DNA of 64,000 bases from Opeltia flavorubescens. Lineage: Eukaryota > Ascomycota > Lecanoromycetes > Teloschistales > Teloschistaceae. Under the pieces are notes generated by a model. That model was not told where the DNA came from, did no database searches, and saw nothing but the letters and a program-made list of their open reading frames with translations. The stretch covers positions 1,178,001-1,242,000 of the forward strand of contig KE546980.1 in assembly GCA_000442125.1 (NCBI GenBank). The letters run 5' to 3'. A program made the position numbers and the translations under genes. Position 1 is the stretch's first letter. The number at the start of each line of letters is the position of its first letter. This document shows, piece by piece, positions 34,641-46,500 of the stretch.

Positions 34641-36000
34641 ATGGCTGACGGCCCATCGTCATTTAAAGGCCATAGATTCGGTCCCATAACTTCCAAAAGT
34701 GGCTCGTCATTGCACGCGGGAGACATCAATGGGGACGTCAAGACACGTTACTGTAACCACCCTTGCATTTCCATCTCAAGAGTTCTCGAGGCTAATCCAG
34801 TCACTCAACGTAGACTACGAGGAACAGCGAGGCAATCGCTTCTTCAAAACCGAGCCAGGGAAACGCCAGCAGTATCTTCATGAGTTCGCTCGGACAGGAG
34901 AAATGACTAGGCTGCAAGAGCTTCTAAAACTCAACGTGGATTTGGAAACCGGTGATGGGTCTGGTAATGGAGCGCTTCACATAGCTCTCAAGAATGGTCA
35001 GATCGATTGCGCGAAGCTCTTGATTGAGAACGCTGCAAATCCCAACGCTCTCGACGGAGCGAGCCGTACGCCATTGATGATAGTCCTAGACGAGCTAGGA
35101 CAACTCAACCTCCCAACCCAGTTACAAAGATACAACGACCTACGCGATTTCGCTAGACTGCTGCTCAGCAATGGCGCCAGAGAAAGCATCAATGAAGCAG
35201 ATAGTCGAGGGATGACCGCCCTTCTGATTGTCTCTCAAAGCAGACTCTGTGAGATTGCATGCATCCTGCTTGACTGCGGAGCCAAAGCCGATAATTCCAA
35301 CAAGGAGGGGTGCACAGCGTTGATGTACGCTGCAAGTCGTGGAGACATAGAACTCGCCCGCCGCCTCCTTTCTACGAACCGTGTTGATCCGAGACAACAA
35401 GTTAAAGGAGAGAAAACCCCAGACTCCCAACAATGGACGGCTTTGATGAAAGCTGCCGACTATGGCAGCGTTGAAATGATGGAATTACTAATGTCAATAG
35501 GGGCGGACCCAAGTGCGGTGAATAGAGATGGAGAGACAGCCCTGATGATCGCTGCTAAGAGTGGACGTCACGACGTTGTACACTGGCTCACTTCTCCTAC
35601 CAGAATCTCAAGTGCATCCAAGGGAGACAAAGAGGGGCGAACGGCTCTTATGTGGGCCGTCATTGGGGACCATTACTCGGTTATCCCGCGATTAGCGAAA
35701 ACCTCTCCTGAGAGCGTAGCACAAACAGATCACATGGGACGAACGGCGCTCATGTGGGCTGCTCAACGGGGTTTCCTACGAACAGCCAAATGGTTGGCGG
35801 AATCCTATCCACAAACTTTAGCAATAACAGATAATGAAGGACAGAAAGTCGACGAGATAGCGTTCAAGTATGGAAACAAAAAGGTTGGCGAAATGCTACA
35901 GGAGAAGATTAAGGAATCGAACGCGCCCTCTGTTCCCCTCAAAGAACATAAATCACACTTTGGATGGCTGCATGGCAGGAAAAAGAACAAAAGTGGATAG
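34641..36000 (+). CDS. Ankyrin-repeat protein with N-terminal amyloid motif (putative receptor of the pair), 437 aa
   Basis: Exon 1 (34641-34736) encodes only MADGPSSFK followed by the motif GHRFGPITSKSGSSLHAGD and INGD. An intron at 34737-34782 (46 bp; GTCAAG...GAG ends) joins to FSRLIQSLNVDYEEQ. A 34-bp alternative (34747-34780) also keeps frame but would be unusually short. From about residue 70 the protein is ankyrin repeats: NGALHIALKNGQIDCAKLLI, RTPLMIVLDELG, MTALLIVSQSRLCEIACILL, CTALMYAASRGDIELARRLL, WTALMKAADYGSVEMMELLM, ETALMIAAKSGRHDVVHWL, RTALMWAVIGDHYSVIPRLA, RTALMWAAQRGFLRTAKWLA. The C-terminus is basic (KEHKSHFGWLHGRKKNKSG). No NACHT or NB-ARC P-loop is present. By analogy with NLR receptors the single motif would template the effector. 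That role is inferred. Confidence 0.82.
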
Positions 36001-37500
36001 CTATTATGGGTGGCACAATAAAGCAACGAGACTGGCCTTTTCATTTCATACACATTTCTTTTGAGAACCTGGTCACCCAACCACAGTTGAGAATCTATGA
36101 TTACGAACTTACGACGGAAAACATATGATTAATGAATTTCAAAGGTTGAATTTGGTAGAATTGAAAAGAGGAGTGGAAAGAGATGACAAAGGAATGACAT
36201 CCGAATTTCACCCATTGCGCTAATCTTCTTTCATTCATTTTCTGCCCTTCGTCTCCAAGACAATGGCATTGATTTCTACGGTTTGTGCATCGACACATCG
36301 GTTTCGCTTGTTCTGAGGTTTCGAACTCAAAAGATACATACGGTATACCTTGGTGTCAGCAGCCAAATCAACCCATATTTTGCCTTGAGTCATGCCCTCT
36401 GCAGTATCTCTTGCTACAGAATCTCCGTCCAACAGTCCGGAACTTGTCTTACTCGGTGTGCCACATCTCCAAGTTGGTTGCTATATCTGAATCTAATTGT
36501 AATACCGTCAGCATTCTTATCCCTTTGGTAGACAATGCACTTGCAAGCAGAATAACGGTCTAATGTGTATTTCCCTCTTGGCCACGCTTCAACCTCGCAT
36601 TTTACTTTTTCCAACCGAATCAACGGAGGTGTGTGTCACGCAAAATTGATATCAAAGGTGTTGACTACTTCTGACTAATACGTCTTTCAACGTCGAAAAA
36701 ACCCTCTGCCATCTATAAATACATTGTCCCCATCTTGGAGATATAATCTTTTGATACTGTCATCGAAAGTCAGCTCATCCGTTCGGTTCTTGTAGACAGA
36801 CCAACGGCTGAAGTCCTTACTCTTTTTGAATAGGTAGGCTTCCTTAAGACTTTCATGCTTCCCTAGCTACCATTGCGCGTGACTCGGGTTGGACATGGAC
36901 AAGGGATATCCACCAATTGCATGTCCCTCTTTTGAGAGAAAAGCATAGGCTTCGTTCCGGCTTCCTGTAATTATGATGAGAAGGGAGTTTCCATAGATTA
37001 GATTCTATGATCGATGTAGCTTCGATATTGTTTTTCTATGTTCACTTCTGAATGATAATGCGGACTTAGAAGTGTCGCTCGTCGATTCCATTGCGTCAAA
37101 AGTGGCATGGTATCTTATATGATTTGGAAACATCGTATTTATTTTGAAGAGCTACATTTCCTTTTTCTTTTCAGAAGGGCTATGCGTGCCTTGAACAGGT
37201 TGAAATGGATTACGGACTCTCCCAGAGATCCTGTGAGATAGCTCAAGCCAACACATCGACATCCGCTTGAGCCTTCAATTCAGCGACCATCAATTATACC
37301 AGTGATGTTTTCAAGCGTTGTCTCTAGATAATATGTTTTCGTATCCTAGCTGTGGAGATCGAGATCTTGCCGGCGAACCAAAAACTCTCGTTGACCCAAA
37401 GTTTCCGGCTGGAATATAAGAACAATGACAAACATGTCGATCTCGTAAGCATTCTAAGCGGTGAGATCAAGTATATAATTTGCGGATTTAACGGTTGACT
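36001..37500. other. Convergent intergenic region, 1.5 kb
   Basis: It lies between the ends of the ankyrin gene and the minus-strand gene ending at 37501. It is AT-leaning. No gene or RNA is supported. Confidence 0.45.
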
Positions 37501-38706
37501 TCACCTCCACACACCCACAACCCCTTCATCCCCCACCCCCCAAACCCCATTCTCAACCCTCTCCCTCCACATCCCCAACATCTCCGCCAATCTAACTCCG
37601 TTCGCTGCCAAACCCCACGGTGATCTCCCCCTCCTCTCTCCCCACTTATCCCTCCCATCCTCCTCAAGCAGAATCACCGCATCCCCAGCCCCAACATACG
37701 GATCGGGATACAAATACACCCCTGCCCTCCTATCAAGCGTGAATTTCCCGAACCCCCATTCTTGATCAAAGTGAGCGGCATCATCGCCCTGCGTTGGATT
37801 ACTGACAACGCGGATAGCGGAATCATCCTGGGGATTTTGGGAAGGGAAGAGGAGGATGGGGGTATTTTCAATTTCGAAGCCGCGCCGGGAGATGTATTGC
37901 TTGCGGGCAGAGGAGGCGGGCTCGTTCTCTACGTCGGAGCGGAAGGATGTGGGTGTCCATGTGGTGATTGTGGGTGCGATGTATTTTATCTGGGGTGGGA
38001 GTGAGCGAGCACGAGAGAGGAAGGCAGCGGCGAAAGGATGAAAGTTTGCATTCTCCAGTTGGGAGAGCGGGAGGATCGGGGAAGTTTCATTCAACGAGAG
38101 ATTGCTGATAGAACCGGTATTATGGGGCAGACGTGTAACGATAGCGTTTATCAATGCGTCCCAAGCGCTCAACGCCTCTCCGACGTCTTTGGGGACCCAG
38201 GACCGGATATTTGGAGTAAGAGCCCCTTCCTCGAAATGGAATTTCCCATCTTCCCATAGTTCGAGCCATTTACTCAGGATAATCGGCAGAGGAACCCACT
38301 CGTCAGGATTTGGCCATGGCGGAAAGTGAGCCCATGTTGCGAGATCAGTAGCGGCGTCATATATGACGCCTCCATTATTCCCACTCTCTGCATCTGGGTA
38401 GAGTAGGACGTGGTTTGGATTCTGTTCGTCGAGATCATTTTCTCGGTACCATAAAAAAGCTTGAGGGTCTGGCTTTCGGACGTGGGGCGTCAAGTTGTCG
38501 AAATTGCTGGTGGGGTCGTAATTGTCGATCAAAGAGAGAAACTCGAGAAGTTGAGTACCTTGCAGTTCTGTAAAGAGTTCTGGATTTTGGGCTTGGAGGT
38601 TTGGGATCAAATCTCGTCGAATTGAAGCCTCAATCCCAGGGATATGGCGGACAATACGGTTGTGAAGATCAGCGCATGTTTGCGCGTATGAGGGTTGGGT
38701 GGTCAT
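37501..38706 (-). CDS. Hypothetical fungal protein, 401 aa
   Basis: Not recognised. It is a single exon. I start it at MTTQPSYAQTCADLHNRIV. An in-frame ATG 27 codons upstream would add a hydrophobic stretch (LIVFPHLLSLSIDIFILFLL) that could instead be a signal anchor but reads more like 5' UTR. The body is globular-looking, rich in Trp and Pro. It contains RHIPGIEASIRRDLIPNLQA, GVIYDAATDLATWAHFPPWP, SKWLELWEDGKFHFEEGALT, FHPFAAAFLSRARSLPPQIK and GVYLYPDPYVGAGDAVILLE. No catalytic motif or known repeat was seen. The N-terminal part with acidic-residue and tryptophan spacing faintly recalls fungal SMI1/KNR4-like proteins, but I would not assign it. Confidence 0.7.
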   Translation of the reverse strand: MTTQPSYAQTCADLHNRIVRHIPGIEASIRRDLIPNLQAQNPELFTELQGTQLLEFLSLIDNYDPTSNFDNLTPHVRKPDPQAFLWYRENDLDEQNPNHVLLYPDAESGNNGGVIYDAATDLATWAHFPPWPNPDEWVPLPIILSKWLELWEDGKFHFEEGALTPNIRSWVPKDVGEALSAWDALINAIVTRLPHNTGSISNLSLNETSPILPLSQLENANFHPFAAAFLSRARSLPPQIKYIAPTITTWTPTSFRSDVENEPASSARKQYISRRGFEIENTPILLFPSQNPQDDSAIRVVSNPTQGDDAAHFDQEWGFGKFTLDRRAGVYLYPDPYVGAGDAVILLEEDGRDKWGERRGRSPWGLAANGVRLAEMLGMWRERVENGVWGVGDEGVVGVWR

Positions 38707-39285
38707 GTCGAGGGCTAAGTATGACAAAAGGAACAGAATGAATATATCAATTGAGAGACTCAGCAGATGAGGAAAGACTATTAACATTCAAAGAGTTTTT
38801 CTGCATGTGTGACTTCATTCAATTGGCAAATTACAGTGGTTTAGCTGGGCGTTGAAAATCTCTGCCTACCACGTATATATAGCGAAGTTTCTACGATCTA
38901 ATCACTGTAATCTTAGCAATTCGATTGCAACTAACCTGATGTGGTAGGGACACTTCCCTTCTTGGACCGCTTTCGCACACATGCACTCATTGTCAATGGC
39001 TGATCTTGCGGCTGAGGAGGAAGGGAGAGGTGGTGGGAACACAGCGAACTGGATCTATTCCTCTTTTGTTTCGCTCGATATTAATGTAGAAAATTTACGT
39101 CAATCTACTTATCAAGGAGAGCAGGAGTAGGCACTCGTCATTGTCAATCCGACATGTACTCCTCCCGAATGGTAGAAACAATGTTACGCCAGAACACTCT
39201 TCAGGCTTATACAAAGCATTTGCCGATGTTACACTATAATATACACGACCTTTCTCGCTTTATACTATGAAACAAACGAAAGGGT
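38707..39285. other. Intergenic
   Basis: It holds the upstream region of the hypothetical gene and the 3' end of the LysM/ChtBD1 gene. No other feature is seen. Confidence 0.45.
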
Positions 39286-41935
39286 TCACGTGGATAGACA
39301 TGCCCCACTATAGCAGTTGGCCTTGGAACCTATGACATAAATGGTCAGCATCATCAAGTAAAATAGAATACAAGGCTTTCGTTGAAAGCACTCACAGTAA
39401 TCTGTCGTCGATCCACAGTACCCGTAATTACTGCAACATGTCCCAAAGCTTGTACCCGTACATGTTTTGTTCCCTGCGAAATTAGGGCCGCAGGATCCAT
39501 CTGTGCTGGGACCGCCAGGGTTGGTATTGCAAGCCCCGCTGACACAATTCCCGGGATCGCAATGAGCTGGTGTGTTCCCACCTGTATGACCAGTGTCAGC
39601 ATCTACTTTCTCACTTTGCTGCGCCCTGTGAACTTACAGTAGCCAGAAGTTGAGCAGCATTTGCCCCATGTCGAGTCACCACACAACCAGCCATGGTTTG
39701 CTGGTCTTTGAAAACGTGACAAATCAGCTTCGGCGTCATCATAGTCACAATCATTCTTCACTCACCCGCAGGTACCGTCTTGAGTGATACCTTGTTGAGG
39801 ACCCGTGCATGCTAGATGGTGCGTCAATGGCAGCCATGGTAGTTGAAGCCTTGTTTGCTTACCTCCAGAATAGCAGTTCCCGGAACCGCAATACGCTGTC
39901 GTACTCCCACCTGCATATACGTTCAGCATTGACAGTGGTGTAGGCATATCGATTCAGCTTACAGTAGCCACTGTAGGAACAGCAGTCGCCAAACCCTGTC
40001 CCGTTACAGATCGCTTGATTGCTGCTGGGCCCACAACTGCCGTCTGTGCTCTTCGGAGGTTGAGTGACTTCAGGCAATCAGTAAAGCCATGAGCGATAGC
40101 CTTCCTAATTACTTACCACGAGCAACGCAGTACGAGTAACCTAGCCAGAGGTTGGTACAGTCTGTGTTGATTTGTGTGTTGAAGGTGCGCATATCCCCAA
40201 ACGTGATCCCGCTAAGTTGTCTTGTCAGATATCTCTTGCGTAGTATTCAATTCAACATTACACAAGACTTACTATCTCAAAGCAACCGAGTTGCATGTGT
40301 CACCACTTGCTACGTCGTGGTATCGACCACAGTCCGCAATGGTACCAGTGCTTGTCGGCTGAGCATGGTTCGCTAAGTCTCTGTTAGCTTCCACCTGCAG
40401 CTGGACCATATGACAAGCCTCGCACCAGTACTATAGTAGGATGAAGCCGCTGTTGGGGCGTACACCGGAGGTGGTGGGGTGTAAACTCCACCAGGAGGCC
40501 TGGAGAAATTGAGATATTAGCTTTGACGCGTTCACATGCAAACGACTGCTCCGCTCACCCTTTACAGATATACTGATCCCCCCGGACAGCGTCACATTTC
40601 CCAACGATCCTCCAATTCCACGTCGAGAACTGTGTTGTCGTTACGTTGTTGCTTGTTGTGGATATTGACTTCCGAAGTGACTCGCTAGAGATCATCAGTT
40701 TAGGCGCCATAGTATGCCTCACAATGCTCACCAGGTCTCTCCCCAGCCTATCTTCATTGTGTCACACGACAAAGGAGCACATATCGGGCTAGATATCTGA
40801 CATTGCCAGTCTTTTGTCAAGATAATCAAATCACCTGTAGTAACGCCATACTGCAGAGATAGTGTATGGCACGACTGAGTTTTTGCTGGAACGGGAATAA
40901 TTTGTCCAGCGCATGTTGTCGATGGGGCAGCAGCGCTCGACGTGCCTGTGTCGGCAGCTGCGGTGGTTGTTGGCACCGTCATGGTTCCTAATACCAACGA
41001 AGTAGATGCAGTAGTCAACGCCATACTAGTAGTGCAATAACTCTGGAGATCACTATATTGACCAAGCAGGTAGGTCGTATAATCGGCACCGGCTGCGAGG
41101 AACGGAGAAGAAAGTCGAAGGTTCAATAGTTTGATGAAGCAGTCACTGCACACCTAGATTATCTAGATTAGCCTTGATACCGGTTCCTACATTCTCAAAT
41201 GGCAATACTTACTGTTGTCTTTGGGTAAAGATTTCTCAGCCGGATATCGTCAGGCTCAATTGCCGTCTGATCAAAACCGGGAGTGAAACAAATATCCGCA
41301 TCCCAAGTACTGTTCCCTGCAAAGTATTAGGAAGGAATTATCAATGAAATTAGAGCACCCACCTGTCTCGCAAAGATCTTTCGGGTACCTCCTCATGTCC
41401 ATGCCCTGCCATGCTTGGTTCTCCAGCCAGCACCATCCGCCCGCACTGTAGCATGATCAGCCTGGGACAAAGGCCGACATTGACAAAGAGTTTTACGAAG
41501 ACTTGAGACATGCAAGATCGTATCCTCTCTTGTACATGAGTGGAATGGTCTTGGCGAGAACTAAGTAGCCCTCGTTTCGAAAAGGTTGAGTGCCACAAGC
41601 GGTCTGGACATTGGTGATCCAGCTGCTGATGGCACTGGAACATGTCGAAGTACATGATGCTGTCAGATTGGACGTTGTCCATGGGTATGATTCTATATTG
41701 GCTACTCGGGGGAGAAAGGCATTGTCACAGCTCAGTGTCTGGTTCCTGTGAGAGCTCGTCAACAGCTGGTGATGTTGAACCCTTTTATTCCTCACATTGC
41801 TTGCATGCATGCCGTTGTGACGCCTCTCTCCGCAGCAAAAGAGGTCAAATTACGTCCGCCATAGAGAACGAAGGTCTGTAAAGAGGGGGTGCAGAAAAGA
41901 AGCAGTAAGGTAAGTAGTGCCGTAGGATGGAACAT
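39286..41935 (-). CDS. Secreted chitin-binding protein with three LysM and three ChtBD1 domains, 630 aa
   Basis: Secreted protein that should bind chitin oligomers, as LysM effectors and wall-protecting lectins do. Fifteen exons join in one frame: 41935-41796, 41754-41503, 41445-41363, 41316-41213, 41153-40732, 40684-40559, 40499-40426, 40372-40273, 40211-40117, 40067-39963, 39910-39863, 39811-39766, 39705-39638, 39581-39396 and 39329-39286. The signal peptide is MFHPTALLTLLLLFCTPSLQ. LysM pieces are SCHTLSLQYGVTTGDLIILT, CESLRKSISTT to GDQYICKGPPGG, and DVASGDTCNSVALRYGITFG to GYSYCV. ChtBD1 cores are CNGTGFGDCCSYSGYC, CGDSTWGKCCSTSGYC and CTGTSFGTCCSNYGYC. The start faces the chitinase gene across 1.6 kb. 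Some donors (GTCTTC at 41502) are weak, so individual small exons could differ. Confidence 0.87.
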
Positions 41936-43577
41936 TGTAAGACAAAGTCGGTTTAATGACTTGACAACTAACGAAGTAAGAAGGCAGTTAAAAAGATGTT
42001 TTCTACAAAGAGCGATTAACTAGCAGGTAGTTGACTGGTGAGGAAAAGAGAGTGTGAAGGGGGACTTGGAATCAAGAGAAGGTCGACGTGCACTACTAAT
42101 GTCCAGAATTCCTCCTGTCAATGGCAGCCGCCGTCCACGACTGACGACCATCATCTTACGATCAGAGAACGATGCGTAGCTAGCTCGGGAACTCCGAGGA
42201 TCTCTCATGTCCTGAGTGTGACCAGTCCCTGAATGGTGCAGCAATCGACTGTCACAAACACTCGAAGGATTTATCGAAAATTCGTGATGGGTGGAGAACC
42301 ATAGTAGAAGTAGCTTTGCTAGCTCGAGAGGAGGTACCTAGAGAATAAGCTATCTCCATTCATCGAAGATGGCGGTGATCATGCAAGTACGTGGGTGCTG
42401 TATGTTGAAAGTGACTTGATATACTTTGTTCTGATGGCGCTAGCCATCGTGCTTGTGTTTCCCTCTCGGTTGCACACTGTCGAAAGATGTGTGCACACAT
42501 CAATGCCGATAATTATCGTGATCTCAGCCACTTCGGACGGAGACCAAGAGTCTTCGTCCAAAGCAGCATTCGAGCTCTCGATTTCAGCAGGTCCACAGAG
42601 ATTCTAGTACTGACTAGGCATGCATTTAGTACGTCTTACCACATCTAGAGCTTGCTTCTTTCCATCATCCCCTGGTGATGCATAAGGTAGTCCGCTAGGA
42701 TCAATCTACGGCTTGCTGCTGCAGGTACCCGGCGTCCGGCATATGTCAGATGGATTCCACGAGCGGAGTTCCCCACGCAAAAATGCCGATTATCCCACCT
42801 GCGAGAATTAGAGTCGGCATCTCGGTTAATCCTTGATCCTATCACACGCACACTGCGGTACTCTTCTCACTATTGATTTACTGCTTTCGTTGACACTTAC
42901 TACTATCAAAATGGGCGAAAGAGTGATACTCGGTGCCTACTCTCCGATCATACGAACAAAGTCAATGGAGAAGTGCTAAATCATCGCCGGTGAAGGTGCA
43001 GGTGTTGTTGTTGAACTACCGAGGTTAAACCCTGAGCCTTGCTTTAGCGCGACCCGATTAGATTGATCTGCTCAGCTCTTGCACAACATCTATGCGCCTT
43101 CGCTTCGAATACCTCAGAGTCGAGGGCCTCGCCTCCAAGGACATACTCCATTTGTCCACGGTAGCCGGAAGGATTATCACGGCCGTCGAGCATGGACTCA
43201 TCACGCTTCGGGGCACTAGCTTCGTGCCATAACGCCCTTATGGCTTGTGCCTTGCGTCTCGTGCTCAAATATGGACTCGGTAGTATAATTCATCCTGTAT
43301 ATCTATCACATCGCAGTGCTAGCGTCGCTCACGAAGGAAGCGAAGTCGACATGAAGCACACCATTCGATCCATGGGCCACTGGCAGGCAGATCCCCTCGA
43401 ACTTTGTCCATGTCGTAGATTGTACTTCTCCTTTTCTCTTGGATCCGATAAGTATGTCTTTCTCCGTGCCACCATTTTCCTTCCTTCCACCCCCAGTCAT
43501 TCTCTTGGAAAACATTGTTGCGATTACTGTCCTTGACTACAAAATATATCTGCTATTTCTATTGATCAGTGCCCTCA
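41936..43577. promoter_or_regulatory. Shared divergent intergenic region, LysM/ChtBD1 gene and chitinase
   Basis: The 1,642 bases between the two divergent starts hold no supported gene. Co-regulation of the pair from this region is plausible. I did not find a binding site I would name. Confidence 0.5.
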
Positions 43578-46500
43578 ATGCAGGCTTTTCATTCCTTCAA
43601 GCCCTTGATATTGGCTTTTCTTTACTTGATTCTAATATCATGCACCACGCTCGCGGATGCTTCGACAGTACGAGAACATGGCGATGAAGTACATTCATCA
43701 TCTGGCCCTTTGGTTCATAGGGCGGCCAATAGAACCTTGTACAAACCTTTATTTCAGAAGTCGTCCAACTCGACACCTCGCTTCCTCAACTTGACTCGCA
43801 AGGAAGTCAATCCCCAGAGGATCGCTGCGGCAAAAGCTCATGACCATAGCCCCAGAAGTCTTGATCTCTTCAAGCGGCAATCGGGGCCATCGGGTACCGG
43901 TACATGTGCTCCTGGTAGTCCATGCTCCAACGGAGCCTGCTGCAGCAATAGTGGCTTTTGCGGCTACTCCCCCGATTTCTGTGGTACTGCCAATTGTATT
44001 TCCAACTGTGATGCCAAAGCACAATGTGGAAAATACGCGGCGGCAGGAAAGCAAAAATGTCCTCTCAACGTTTGCTGCAGTCAATATGGTGTGTCTACCG
44101 TCGTCTCTCTCCTTTTCTTCTTCTATTTTTCAGTCGCGAACTGATTTGTATAGGTTTCTGTGGCACTACAAAAGATTTTTGTGGAACTGGATGCGATACT
44201 ACGGGTGGGAGCTGTGGAAATGCGCCAAAGCCAAGTGGCTCTGGCGGTGATTTTGCGCGTAGTATCGGATACTATGAATCATGGTAGGTCACCTAAGTTG
44301 CCGGGGTATGTTCCTATACTAATGTAGATATTAAGGGCGAGTAAGCGACCCTGTGATAAAATGGTAAATCACTTCAATGAACCCTGAGACGACATAATGA
44401 CTGAACAATGGCAAAATCTAGAAACCTGAAGATCTTGATACGACTGGATTCACTCATATGAATTTTGCATTCGCCTTTTTCCACCCTACTACATTTCAAA
44501 TAACGCCCATGGATGCCAATGCGGGCAGCTTGCTCGAGAGTTTCACCAACTTGAAAGAGAAGAACCCCCGACTCCAGACCTGGATCTCGGTTGGAGGGTG
44601 GTCTTTCAATGACCCTGGCAATAATCCTGAGTACGTGAGTCCCCGTGGAGTGGATGTGGTAGACTAAAGATGTGATAGCACCCGAAGCGCATTCAGTGAC
44701 ATGGCAAGCTCCGCTACCAATCGTGCCAAATTCATCTCCTCGCTCATGTCATTCATGCGTAATCATGGCTTCGATGGCGCTGATATTGACTGGGAGTATC
44801 CAGCTGCAGATGATCGGGGAGGAAAAGACGCAGATACGGCTAACTACGTCTCGCTTGTCAAGGAGATGAAAGCGTCGTTTGGTCGCAAATACGGTCATAC
44901 ATTCAGGCCCAAGGTTTTACATCTGCTGACGTATTACAGGTTTGAGCGTTACACTCCCAGCCAGCGTAAGGAGTCCGCAAGCGATGGTGAATTCGTTACT
45001 GAAATATTTGGTAGTACTGGTATCTGCAGCATTTTGATGTCAAGAGCATGCAGAGTTATATTGACTGGTTCAATGTGATGACCTACGACATCCATGGTCT
45101 GTCCAAATGTCTGAAGCGCTGAGGAATGGTGATGACTGATGTTCGATATTCAGGTGTTTGGGACTCGTCGAATCGGTTTACTGGTCCTTACGTGAGGTAC
45201 ATTGTCTGTTGTGTGACATCGAAATGATCAGAACTGATTCATTATCTAAGACCGCACACCAACCTGACCGAGATCGACGACGGACTGTCACTTCTTTGGC
45301 GAGCGGGAGTTTCCTCATCCAAAGTAGTCATGGGTCTAGGCTTCTACGGTCGTGCTTTCAAACTGACTTCAGCTTCTTGCACCAAGCCGGGCTGTACATT
45401 CAGCTCCGGCGCTACAGCAGGAGCATGTACTGGCGCATCCGGAATTCTTTCCCTTGCAGAGATTGGTCGTACCATTGACAAATATAGCTTGACGCCATCT
45501 TATGATTCAAAAGCCGCGGTCAAATGGATTACGTTCAATTCGGATCAATGGGTCTCATATGACGATGATTTCACCTTCCAGCAGAAGATGGATTATGCCA
45601 GAGGCTTGGGCCTCTCTGGGACCATGGTCTGGGCCGTTGACCAGTCTTCTACCGGATCCACCAGTTCTGGAGGTGTATCTTCCAATGATGCCTACACCGG
45701 AGCAGCTTTCTATCAGAAGGCGACCGGGATATCGAAGGCAGAGATTACAGCATACCAGACGCAAGCAGATGCTCAGGACAGTTGCTACACTTCTTTCTGT
45801 GGTAAAGAGTGTGCACCAGGCTACACTCCGGAACCTTACACAACGAAGGGTATAGTCGGCGAGCTTGGATCTGGTAGCGCATGCAAGAATGGAGAGGTAC
45901 AGCAAATCTGCTGCAAAACTGGAACTCTGACGGGAGAATGCGCGTGGTATGGTTATCGTGGTCAAGGGCTGAGCTGTTACGGAGGCCAATGTCCTTTCGG
46001 CGACACCTTGGTGGCCATGAATACTAACCATTACTTCAAACAACCAGAAGTCAGTTATGTCGAAGACCGAACTTGCAATGTAGGTGTCAAGATTTTATGA
46101 ACAAAGTGAGTTCGTTGGCTTACATTATTTACAGGGCGGCTCTCAGATCTACTGCTGTCGTGGATTCCGAGCATCGATGCAGCTCGGCCGTGACGCTGAT
46201 CTTCTCCAGATCGAGGACACCGAGACTACTGATTACACGACGTTAGCTAAGAGGGACTTCAAGACTTGTGCAACGTCAGGCCTCATCACCGCTGGCGTCT
46301 TAGCTTTGGGTGCGATAGTGCTCCCCGTTATCGGCCCCTTAGCTCTCGCTGCTGGAGGAGCCACCACTTTGATAACGGTATGTTGTCGACCAATCGAGAT
46401 GGGAAGTCTACTAAACAGTATGTCTTAGGGCTTATGCTTTGCAACGGAGAACGAGGTAGCGCCAATGTCGCTAGTCGGATATTCTGGTCCCTTGACCCGA

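Noticed and set aside
38707-38787. Upstream hydrophobic N-terminal extension of the hypothetical protein at 37501
   Set aside because: The downstream start gives a better-looking soluble N-terminus. The extension reads more like 5' UTR, though it is not excluded.
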